This document shows, piece after piece, positions 1-11,100 of a stretch of 64,000 nucleotides of DNA. The notes under the pieces are model-generated. The model was not told the DNA's origin and ran no database searches. It saw only the letters and a program-made list of their open reading frames with translations. Source of the DNA: Larus michahellis (Eukaryota > Chordata > Aves > Charadriiformes > Laridae); NCBI RefSeq assembly GCF_964199755.1, contig NC_133899.1:29057446-29121445 (forward strand). The letters are read 5' to 3'. Within the stretch, counting starts at the first letter, position 1, and each line of letters begins with the position of its first letter. Both the position numbers and the translations under genes were made by a program.

Positions 1-2230
1 TCCTGAACTTTCTGGCACCTCTAAGTGTAAAGTCAGTTATGCACACATTGTTTGGCAGATGAATTCCTATTTCTGGGAATCATTTTCCTTCTAAAATGTA
101 TTTTTATATTAAAAATGTGATCTGTATCCATAACCGAGATATACTGTCCTAAGACTCCAGGCCAAAGATTTCTGCAGCCAGAGATCACCACAACGGAGGA
201 TGCAGCCCTGTAAGGAGACCTCTGCGTTCCAAGCCGTGAGCATTTATATTAAGATCTTGTTTTACTGACCCAACCTCTGCCTCCTGGAGCAGAAAAATTC
301 CCTTCTGATCTGGCACCGGGGAAAATCCAACCAGAAACAGAGGATAAAAGGTGCTGTCTTCCAATGTTGCCTCCCTTCCCAGCTTGCCTCCCTGATAGAT
401 CACAAGGAACTGCCCATCTTGAGCCTCCTGGTCAGCTTTATCCCAGCAACTGCCTTGGCAGCCCCCACTCCTCCTTCCAGCATCCCCAGGCCCTCTGTGA
501 AAGGGGGAGCTCGGGGAGTCAGCTGCCCACCCTTCCAAAGGTGCTGTCCCCCTTTTCTCCATCTGCGCGCAAGCTGACAGGGAAGAAGTAACCGTGGCTG
601 TGTGTGGTTTTCTCGCCCAGGGTGACCTGGAACACATCTGCAAAGCCCTCCAAAGTAGCAGGAATGTGCTCCGTTAGGACATGATTCATCCTGCATACCG
701 CATGGGTGGCTGCTCAGGGAGAATTTTGACATTTGCATACGCTGAGACTTTCCACTTCTCGGTTGCCCTCGAACCCCTGGCACTTCGTCTGGTCGAGCGC
801 GGGGAGACTGTGCAGCCAGAAACCCCCTCCCGGAGGGGATCTCCCTCAGCTGGAGCCAACCCAGCAATGGTGGTTCTCCCCCTGGCTGCATCATGGGGCA
901 GAAATGAGAGGAAAAGGTGCTCACAGCCAGGCTGAAGGATGGCTTTAGACCCTCAGCCCCTGCTCCAAGCAAAGCTCAGAGGATCAATCCTCTGTCCAGG
1001 GATCAATCAGGAATTTGGTATCTGCAGGACAGGAAAATATTATCACAGTCCTACCGCTCAGGCAAAACGAAAACATGGCAACGGGAAGTGCTACGAGCAG
1101 GAGGACTGAGTCACGTATGCTGCTTCTGGAAAGGAAAAGGAGTTGGGGTATTTGTCTCTCTCTACCTTAGGGCTGTTCCCGGGTTTACTTCGGCAGCCGC
1201 AGAGCGCGAGGTGGCTCAGCCCCAGGCAGAGAAGGGAGAGATGTCCCCAGGGCTGGGAGGCAGCTCACTGTGCTTTGCCACCAGATCACCACCAGCAGCA
1301 TGGAGCGAGCGGGATGCGGCTGTGATACGTGGGAAAGATGGAAGGATGGTGAACAATGGTAAGGAAAGGTAATGACTTGGTGATTAAAAATGTAATAGGT
1401 ATACACAACTGGATCTGACTATTTAAAAAAATTAATCTCGTAGACCTCATCTTGCTTCCTATGGCCTAAATACAATATAAGGGGTGAAAAGGTGAAAGTT
1501 TCCTGCAGGCACATGCAGGCTGTTGTAATCTCTAAAGTATATATAGCTTCAGCGAGGGAAACTACGTCACCTGTACAGGTTGGTCTGCTTGAACTTACTG
1601 TAGTTCATTTTGGCATCAAAACCGTAACTAGGCAATTCTGGTACTTGGAGCACAGATCGACAGTAATATAGTAATGTGTTTAAACCCTTTAATATCAAGG
1701 GAACGTAAATTTCAGACTGCTCTCAAAAGTCTGCCAAAACCAGGTCTGATACCAAGTGCAACATTTTGAAGAAAAATTTCAACAAACAAAAATTTAGCAA
1801 ATAGGAATTTACCTACCCAAAAAGAAACCCTGACATAGAAAGCATCCCAATGCCATGGGAGCTGTCAGTAAATACTAACTAGTCCTAACTAGTAGGAGGA
1901 AAAGTATTTCAATAGTATCTATCTAATTATGGTATAAATTTGGTTTTGAGACACAGATTTAATAGCTATGTTCAATATGAAACAGAAGATTTATGGTTTT
2001 TAATTCAGCATTTTAGAAGCAAAGCTAAGGTCTGACAAAACCCACTCAAGTCAACAGAAAGTCTCATTCTAGCTTAAGTAGGCTTTAGATCAGTTCCCTG
2101 GTGAGCACAGGCGTTCCCAGTTGCCATCACCTTCACAATGAGTCACTACAAGCTGAGTTTCTACTTTAGATTGCTTTTCCAACACAAAATTCAAAGCCCT
2201 TACATTATATCCAAATAGAAATATTTACAC
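1..2230. other. Intergenic DNA beyond the SIX4 3' end
   Basis: No coding exon is recognisable here. The open frames (the longest is 190 codons, about 400-972 minus) have no recognisable domain and overlap one another on both strands. The first ~1.3 kb is moderately GC-rich and the rest AT-rich. An octamer motif ATTTGCAT (731-738) and AP-1-like TGAGTCA sites (near 1107 and 2139) occur, but such short motifs are expected by chance. In vertebrates SIX1 lies on this side of SIX4 and the cluster is known to have distal enhancers, so enhancers here are possible, but none can be demonstrated from one sequence. Confidence 0.6.
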
Positions 2231-2251
2231 AAAATGTGTATAAATATAAAG

Positions 2252-2257
2252 TTTATT
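2252..2257 (-). terminator. SIX4: Candidate distal poly(A) signal of SIX4
   Basis: The minus strand reads AATAAA here. It is followed 15-30 nt downstream (plus positions about 2224-2238) by a GT-rich stretch reading TTTTGTGT, the usual arrangement of hexamer and downstream element. It is the last canonical AATAAA on the minus strand before the window edge that I found. A second AATAAA lies at 3710-3715 (minus) and could be used alternatively. Use of either site is inference. Confidence 0.5.
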
Positions 2258-2968
2258 CAGTATAGTGTTTAGAAAAATAAGTTCACATCATCTCAGAATA
2301 CAAATAAAACACTTAATTGTCCAGGCACAAACCCCTATTACAGTACAACAAACATACATACTTTAGATCTCTTTGGTTGGGTAATTAAGCACAGATACGT
2401 TTGATGATACACTCCGGGGTGGCATCATCTAAGAGTGCAGTAAAGACTTCTGATTATTCTCTCCTAATGCGTACATTCCGCTTAAGTTTCATATTTGTTG
2501 TAAGGCACAATAAACCCATATCGCAGAAATAACTGGTTAGTTCTGGACAAACAGTACATGCAGCAAAAGAACAAACATCCTCTGAATGTGAATCCTTAAA
2601 GTCAGAAGATTCACCCCCTCCTTGAGTTCAGAAATTTAAGAAGCTAGTTTTAAGTTATATGAAACATACAAGTAAGGTATAAAATATCCTTCAAGATAAT
2701 AACTGCTAGGAGATACAGGAAGACTTCAGGCCTCCTTGCTTGTAAAATGTCATTACTTTTGTTTCCAGATTTATAAAATTACCATTCTTTTTACGATTTG
2801 AGATGCTTCTTGATCACAAGCACTAGGCAATTCATGCCCCGGGGAGTCCTACACATGTATTTCATATGAAACTGAAGGGATGAACCCTTTTGGTTGTTCA
2901 TCTGCCCTTGCTAAGGAAAGTGCACAGGCACTGGAAATCTACGTACAGGAAAAGCTCCTGTGCACGCA

Positions 2969-3048
2969 GGGCCAAATTCTGTCCTGCTTAGTTTAACTGA
3001 AAACAACTGTTGAGGCGATTTTGCAGGATTTGAAGTCAGAATCTGTCC
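2969..3048. repeat. Ancient sauropsid palindromic interspersed repeat (fragment)
   Basis: The segment opens with GGGCCAAATTCTG and closes with GAAGTCAGAATCTGTCC. These are diverged opposite ends of the common turtle/crocodile/bird repeat type whose two arms read 'gggccaaattctg' and 'cagaatttggccc'. The middle is too diverged to assign. I do not recall the library name of the family. Confidence 0.55.
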
Positions 3049-3265
3049 ATTATTGTCATTAATCTCAGGTTGATAGTAATAACAATAAAGACGGTTCTGG
3101 CCTTCACTTCTGGGTAAAGTAGCTTTCTGAATGCATCTTCCTGAATCCACAGGCAGGGTAAAAGCAGTAAATGGAAAGAGGTATATGCTTCAATAGAATG
3201 TGACCATTCAGTTATAACTGTCAAGTGTCAGCCTTGTGCACTGGTTCATGCTGCCACCATATACT

Positions 3266-3384
3266 GGGCCAAATCTGTCCCTGATCCAACTCCAGTGAAA
3301 TGAATGGACCATATTCTCGGCTGGTGGGAAAGGCCATTAAAGTCAATGGAACTGTACTAGTTTAGCCCAGCCGAGGACCTGGCC
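3266..3384. repeat. Ancient sauropsid palindromic interspersed repeat
   Basis: The segment starts GGGCCAAATCTGTCC and ends CCGAGGACCTGGCC, with an AAAGTCAATGGAACT core between. A perfect 9-bp inverted pair, CTCGGCTGG (3316-3324) and CCAGCCGAG (3367-3375), forms a hairpin. This layout of 'agtcaatgg' core plus ggcc-type ends is that of an old repeat common in reptile and bird genomes. Confidence 0.65.
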
Positions 3385-6066
3385 AATATATATCCATGAT
3401 TTATGTGGCTGAAATGTTCTTTTAGGTAAGACCACAGGAATAATGCTGCAAATAGTCCAGACAGAGCATTCAATTCAATATATTTCTGGTTCTCTGCAAA
3501 ACTCTGGGCAAAACAGAGGCAGCTTTAATTAAAAGTAGTAAAGAACAAAGGGGTTTTTAACATCACGGTTTGTAGGAATTTGCTTAAACTTTAAGCGTAT
3601 TTTTCAAAGCTGAGTCTGGGACCAGAAAAGTAGTAGAATTTGGCAATGTTTCCTGTAAGATTTCCAGTGGACTTACAAGTTACAAACATATGTGAAGTTG
3701 AAACGATCCTTTATTCTCATCCATAACAGATAGGGAGGGAGGAGAAGGAACATGTACGCCAGATAGACATACCTTCCATTTAAACAACAGAATGTGATAA
3801 TAAGGACTGTCTGTGGGGCTTGGATGCTCGCTGCCATTCACGTGTGTGGGAGATGAGCATCCATATCCCCTAAACACCATGTAAAATCCTCAGTTTGATA
3901 TCAATAGAGCAATGCCTTATTTACAGCAGCCAAAGATCCAGCCCCAGACGCCTTTCGGGGCTTTGTGTACTGTCTATTTAGAGCAGTTAGCCTGCTTGCT
4001 TGAGGGCCACATAATAAAAACTGACCCTTATTTTACAGTAGGAGTAAAACTACTATTTAAATATCTATTTTAAAAACACTGTACCGTGCAATGAGTCTTT
4101 ATATTGTGCATATGTACCTGCAGAAAACATGAGGTTATAACTACCTTATCTGGAGGGAGTGACACTTATTTTCAATGGGAAAAAGAAAGAGTAAAACATA
4201 ATAATAAAATAAGTTACTCGATATCTGGAAGACTAGAATAGATTAATCTTACTTTGTCCCAAACCACTGCTTTTATGTACATCCTCTGCTCCCACTGAAG
4301 AGTGGGAAGTCTCCTATTAGAAGTATACAGACTCCATGATAGGCGCCACTGTAACAACATACACAGTTTTCACATCAACTGTGCTGCAAAGTCACGGAAT
4401 TCAGAGCCTCAGTAACACAACAAATGCAAAATTAAACAAAAAGTAACAGGTACTGGCATAACACCACAGCCTTTTCAGTTATGAGACCTGATCGCGTCAA
4501 CAACTGAGAGAGTGCTCTGAAATACTCCCTAGCTTGCCTCCAAATATAGTCTGAGCTTCACAGACAGAATGTTAAGCCCCAAACAACTCCTTCAGAGCCA
4601 TGCACACATTCTCCATTAACATGACAATGATACAGGGTCCTCCTAATTTTCCACATGGTTGAACAAATTCATGCAAAGCAGATACAGCTACTGTTATCGT
4701 CATCATCATCTTGGTTTTATGGGCGAAGAAGAGCTGGGAAGCAGATCGCTTGTGCTGGAGCCCAGCAAACAGATAAACAAGCAGAGCAGAGAGAACTCTG
4801 GACTAGCCAATTCCCTGCTCATGGAGATCCCCTGAATGTCAAGGGAAGTTGTGCCAGGGGAACATATAGCTCCATGTTCTGCTTGTGATCATCTCCACTT
4901 TAAAGCACTTGCCTTAAACACCGTTTTTGCTTGGGGGCATGTGGGGACAGCCAACTGCTTATAGGCTGCTTCTGTTTGTAGAGCATCAGTGACTCGGTAC
5001 AGCTGCGACGATGTGCACGCCTTGCTCTTCCCTTTCCCTGCACCCCTAGAGACTCTGGCTCGCAGGATGGACTCCAGTGCTTACCAACAGAGCTCAGCTT
5101 CAAGGTTCCACAGAATACCTTGCCAAACACGCTATATTCAATATAGTGCAAAACAATAGCGAGGATGCCTATGCCATGCTCACGGCACACAGAAAAAAAA
5201 TAATCTTCATTCCTCAAAGGCTTTCCACAGAACCGGTTACCAACCAAGACAGAAACAGACTGGGATGTGCTACCCCTATTCTCTTTCCTTTCTATTTTTT
5301 TTGTCCTTTACAAGTGATCTTGTTTTGTCCTAAGCCCGATTCAGAGCCCACAGAGGCTTATGAAGACACTTCCCACTGCCTTCCAAAGGCTTCAGACCAG
5401 GCCCCTGATGAGGGTGAATACATGTTTTAGTTACTGTATATATTCACATTAGAATAAAAAAAATAATAAACCAAAACCACAAAGATTAACAGCATGTCAT
5501 TTTTATACATCTGCATTCTTATTATTATTTTAAAGCTTAAGGATGTGCTTTTCCATGCTACAAAAACTCCTCTGAAGGAAAGGTAACATCTCTTCCACCT
5601 GTCCAGAGCCTGCCTGCCTCTGCTGTCCCTGGCACAGCGCAAAGGGAGAGGAAGTCCATCCCCAGCCAGGCAGAGACCATGGCTGCTCCCACGAGCCCTT
5701 TGAGCAGATGCAGTTCCCACCATCATCCCCGATGCTGCATATTCTGAAGGATATATAAATACACACTTAAGTGCACTCCTGGATGGGGGCCTGCTTGCTT
5801 GAACAGCAGCGGAAGCCCTCGCTCACGGGCTATTTGGCCAATGGCTCCATGTAAACATGGGGCTCCCTTCCCTGGCCTGCCCATCCAACGTTCCCTGCTC
5901 ATCCGCCTGCGGCTGGAGCCAAGACCTTTCCCTCGGCAGGATGGCTCTGCCCATGATCCCTCCCCGGACTCCTCCTGCCTTGCTGACGCGGTGCAGAAGG
6001 ACCTATCTTTGGCTCTCTGCAGCACTAGTAAATGTAACCCATGATGACTAAAAGACTTAAAACTCT

Positions 6067-6141
6067 TCTTACTCGTGCAAGTAGGGGCACTGAAGTCAGC
6101 GGGTCTACATGCAGAAGTAAGGCATCAGGATTTGGCCCTGA
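6067..6141. repeat. Ancient sauropsid palindromic interspersed repeat
   Basis: The left arm CTTACTCGTGCA and the right arm TGCAGAAGTAAG pair with two mismatches, around a CACTGAAGTCAGCGGG core. The element ends in CAGGATTTGGCCCT. It resembles the same repeat class as the copies near 2969 and 3266 but a different subtype (the 'cttactca ... gagtaag' form). Confidence 0.65.
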
Positions 6142-7324
6142 GGACGGATATTTGCAAATCAGTGTTTTCATTCCTCCTGCCACTGTGCTTTAGTAACAAA
6201 GATAAGGCCACTAGGAAGAAAGGCACGTGGAATTCTGTAAAAAATACACAAAAAGGTTCAACTAATTCGCAAGTTACTAACAAAACAAACAAAAAAAAAC
6301 CCTGAACACAAAGACAGAGAGGGTAGAGACAGGGACCTCCTGGGTTTGTGAGACTGGGAGTTCATTTTCTAGTTTCAGTGTGATTAACATTTTACTTTTA
6401 CAGTCTATTGCTTGAAAAACTACAAAAAAGTAAAACCTTGTCAGAAATAACTACGTTTACTTCCTGCTCAAACAATAAAAATAAATTAAACAGCCAGAAA
6501 ATGCTTTCCTTTTCAATGCATTGTGTCTAAAGTGAAAGGGAACATAAACCATAAATAAAATCCATTGTACTAATTTTAAAAAAGTCTCCTTTATAAGAAC
6601 TGAAACAATATTTACATTCATACTGGAGAAAAAGCTTCTGAGTTGCATAATTAGAGTTTCAAAAGATGCTTTTTCTGGTGCACTGACAACATGCTAGCTG
6701 TAGCATTTAGAAACCTGTAAATGTTTGATGCAAGATTTTTGGTTTGAATGCAAGTCTGCTGTAAAAAAGCAAACACACCAGTAACAATATTATTTTTGAT
6801 TTTGTTTTGTTTCTTAACCTCAAACAACATAAAAGTAGCCAGCGAGGTATCGTCTAGAGTTCCTTAAAAATTTCTCAATGCCCACGGACTAGAAGTAAAC
6901 AGCAAAAACGACTGCATTGTTTCTACCTTTTTGGAGCGAGATTTTTGTTTTTTTTTTTATCTAAGGTTAGGAGTGTATACTTACTGTTGAGAGTATGTTG
7001 TACTATGGAGAGTCTAGCTAAAATATCAGGGTAGTATCTCTTAGCCAAACCTGTACCCATTCACTCAGTACTTGCCCCGGCATTTCCTTTCTCCTTTAAT
7101 CTGCTTAAAAGAGAATACTGCATGCAAACCAAGTGTGGCAACCTAATTCCATTGCTGGCCATTCCTCTGTACATTGATTCAGACCATTTAAATGTTCTTC
7201 TGTTTTCTTTAAATGAAAAAAAACCAAAACACCCACCAAACAAGAAAAAATAAAACCCACTTGGTGCTTGTTAGGGCCTCAACAGGAGACTTATCTACTA
7301 AAACAGAAAGCAAGAAAAAAAAAG

Positions 7325-8121
7325 TTACAAGTCTTGCATATCTTCATCCATCTGAACTGTCTGCAGTTTGGCAAGTTCTTTTTTGTCCGTTTCCAGTTCT
7401 TCACAAACCGTGTCAACCATGTTACTCATAACATACTTGGATTTCGAATCCAGCATCATTAAATTGCCAGTTGACTTACTCTCAGAATTAGGTAAGAAAT
7501 TCTCTTTGACATCAGGTACAGCTTGCAGGACTAACCTGTGCTCTCTGACAAAATCTTGATGTACTTGTGCAGAGGGGTGGCTGACACGGTCTCCACTTGT
7601 AGAAACTATTTCTCCAAGCGCAGGCTGTGCTGTAGAAATGGACAATAGATCTTGACTGGTAATGAGGGAACAGTTCTGAAGGGTTGCATAGTTAGTGTTG
7701 CTGATAGATATCACGGTAGAGGTACTGGTCACGGGGGACGACATGGACTGGCTCTCCGAGATACCAGAGTTCAGTTCTGCAGCATTTAAAAGAGTTGGTG
7801 GTGTGAGGGAAAAATTATGCGAGGGCGTTACATTCACTAAGGAGGAGGCCAGGGACTGGAGTCCTCCGCTGGATATATTTTCAGAAGACATGTTTACATT
7901 TAGTTGTGTGTTCTGACTGACTGGCATCAACTGAGAAAACACGAGGCTTCTTTCCAGTCCTTCTTGCTTGACAGAGCCTACTGCCTGGCCTGAATTGGGA
8001 ACCGTATAAACGACTGCACTCGGAGCGAGGGGGCTGAAGAAAACCTTTCCTTGCTGCACTGTTGAAGACTCAGTTGTAAAAGTTCCTCCATCAGATGTGC
8101 TGGGGTTTACTGAAACATTAC
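7325..8121 (-). CDS. SIX4: SIX4 coding exon 3: C-terminal transactivation domain and stop
   Basis: The exon begins GT, completing Gly519, then [19 protein letters not shown]. The 797-nt exon encodes residues 520-783 and stops with TAA at 7,327-7,325. It contains [20 protein letters not shown], the SUMO-type motif VKQE (569-572), [26 protein letters not shown] and the acidic end QMDEDMQDL. All are shared with vertebrate SIX4, where the C-terminal part is a strong transcriptional activation domain. No frameshift or early stop was seen. Confidence 0.95.
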
Positions 8122-11100
8122 CTAGAGAAAGGGAAGCAAAAGAAAGGAAAACACGGATTAGAGTTGGCAGAGAGTTTTACAGGCATTTTGTTAAGACATT
8201 TTGGTCTTTTTTATGTTTGCAGTACACACATATGCAGATATTCCATGCAACGCAGAACAATGCTGTTTATTACAGGTGAGAGAAAATTTGGTATGAAGAA
8301 GTAAAAGCCATTAATAGAAACTGCTTCTAGAAAGAAAAAAAAAAAAAAGTTCTGGTATATTAGGTAACTTTCAGACTCTCATTAAGGGGCAAACATTCCC
8401 CAGCCATGTGACTAAAATGAACATGCTTTGGCCTTCACTAGTTGCCACCACTCCATTTCTATCTAAGAATAGAAGCATGAAAAGCTATTAAAGATAGTTC
8501 AGTGACAGACTACAGCTTGTGTGTGGGAACTGGAGACACGTCACATGAAATCCACTACTGCTGGGCAGAACCGACCTGAGTCAACCTGCAAAGAAAACAT
8601 CAAAATCCAGTAACTTCTATCGGATTAACTAGGTAGTCCGTCAGCACTCAGACGTATTGCCTTTCACCTCGCTTTATCATGTGTTTCGAAAAGCCTAACT
8701 CTACTACATCCACCATGCTATGTAAAGTCACCCAGGGACTGCCTACCCCCACTGAGAGCCATGGCACTGCTCGTGTGATGTCGTAGCTAGTCAAAGCAAG
8801 AAGTGGTGGCCAGAGATGACCTTAAGTTGGTTTTACTGGACATGCCATGTAAGTGGTCATTATAATAATTTCTAAAGTAAGATATACTGGCTCTCGGGAC
8901 TTCGAACACATATCTTTCTCAAAAGCAGTTTAATTTTAAGGGGCTATAGTTGGAGACACATGAGGGTTTTTTTTGCAACAGCACTGAAGATGCATTTCTC
9001 ACCTGGGGAGTATGTTAGTTCCCTATTCGTTTCCATTGATCAATGATGATTTTTTGGAAGTTACTCTTATGTGTAAACTGAATGAAGAAAGTGAAACAAC
9101 TTTAAGTTACCTGGCAATAAGATATCATTTACTATAGCTTACTTAAAATAGCCTGCAGCACACTGCACTTGGAATAGGCAGCCAGCTATCCATCCTTTTC
9201 ATGTTAAAAGAAATCAAAGCAGCAAATACAGTTCTTGACTTTTCTCTGCCCTAGACTAGACGTATGGTGGATCATTCTCCAATAGCAACTGGGTTTTAAC
9301 AATGGGAAAAATGTTCAGAGAGGAACTTATGAATCTTAGGACTTTCAAATAAAATAATCCCATACTACTTAAGGGACAAAACTTTTTCACCTTTGCTGGC
9401 TGTCAGTTTATGCCTTAGAGCATGTGGATTAACTGGCTTCTGTGATTAGAGGTGTTATTCAGACTAAACATCTTCTCTTTTTAATCTTGGTTAAACTAAG
9501 TACCAATAACTTCCAGTGACTGGAAGTGCCACTTTTTAGGATCTTTTAACTTTGCACCCATTTAAAATGTGTTTGTACAGCTTCAGTGTTCCTCCCTGTA
9601 TTACTTTAATGGCAAGAATAATTCACTCCCTGTACACATTTAATTCAAATAAGCTAACACGAGCACAGTTTGATTTTTCATATAGTACTCACAGCTCCTG
9701 AAACTAGGCAGATTCATTCAAGTTTAATCATTTTCATAACCAAAGATACAGTGGCTAATGAGTAACAAAGCTGTTCAGTTGTGCTTTATAACTGATCTGC
9801 TTCAAAACATGGATCCAGAACTAGGCTTGCGCTCCCTGGAATTCTTCCTGGCTGGCCGTTAAGTTTCAGTCTATGGTATGTTAAGACAAATGCTAAGGCA
9901 AACTTGGGGAGGAGCCTGCACACTTGGCACATGAACCTGCAATGACATATTTCCCTTGGACTGAGGGCAGTTTATCCAAATATCCTCGCGTTTTATATCT
10001 ATGAGCTATTGCGTATTTCTATTGTTTCCCTGCAGTTTAATCTTTCTTAATTATAGGACAGAAAAATGTACGAGTGCAACTGCTTGGTCTTGTTGTGTCT
10101 ATAGTAATTTAAAATTTATTTTTATGAAATACTTTGGTTAAAAAAACAAAAAACCGAAAACAACGACCACAAGAACAACAACGGTAACAATTTCCAGCTG
10201 CCGCAATTTTCATTTTTATGAACCTTCTCATTAAAAGAATTCAATAGCAAATGGGGTATATTTTGAATTACTGAAACGTGTAAAATTTGCAGACATTTGT
10301 GAAGACTAGTCTCACAGACTTCTGAGAAAAGCATGAGATGAATGGGGTGTAAAATACCAGACCTCCTTCTCTGCTCTTAGAGAGGAGCTTGGCCTCACGT
10401 AAGTCTGCCCACAAGCATAACCCATATAAAGGAAGTAAAAAGGAATTATTTGATGTACTGTGCGTGGCTGAGATACAATCCTGGTACCTTGGAGGATAAG
10501 TACCACAGCTTCTAAAATGCTAAGTGTGCCCGATCCAAACTTTTTCTCATACCTTTTACCGCAAGAGACAAAACTTTTACCTTGTGAAGCTGCCACTGAA
10601 ACAGGAGGCAGCTGCAGAGAAGAAAAACCAATGCTTCCGTTCAGCAGCTGGCCATTTGTTCCTGAATTGGGGATCTGGACAATGCCATACTGGTTTATTT
10701 GGACAGGAGCAGTAAAAGTAACTACGGAGCCTCCATCTTGAGAAGCAGCAGTTTGTATGCTTTCCCTTTTCACCTCTGAGCTTGGTATCAATCCCGGGAA
10801 CGAGACCGGGATGTTGCTGGGGCTGAAGGTGGCTGCTGCAGTGTTGGGGACTGAAGCCTGAACAAGTTTGAAGTCCTTTACATCTTCTGATGAAGACGAC
10901 AGTATGTCAGTAATGGACACCCCGTTGCTCACAACGCTTGATGTGGTTTTGGGTGAACTTAAGGTAACCGTCTGTGAAGCCCCCACACTGAGTCCATTGA
11001 GAATGACACCGTTGGGTCCCTGAAGAAAAGAGCTACCATTGAGAAAGACGGGAGAGGTACTGGCAGGCACGAGGTTTCCGTTCAACAAGACACCAGATGA

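Larger units (their letters stand above)
2235..7324 (-). other. SIX4: Inferred long 3' UTR of SIX4
   Basis: This AT-rich, non-coding stretch runs from the SIX4 stop codon to the distal AATAAA. A UTR of several kilobases is usual for SIX4 in vertebrates. No other exon is recognisable in it. It contains at least three ancient palindromic interspersed repeats (near 2969-3048, 3266-3384 and 6067-6141). Small open frames on both strands show no recognisable domains. The 3' boundary is inferred from the poly(A) signal only. Confidence 0.5.

Noticed and set aside
731-738. Perfect octamer ATTTGCAT
   Set aside because: About two such 8-mers are expected by chance in a window this size, and another occurs near 59,270.
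400-972. 190-codon minus-strand frame near the left edge
   Set aside because: No recognisable domain, overlaps several other frames on both strands, no splice or promoter support.
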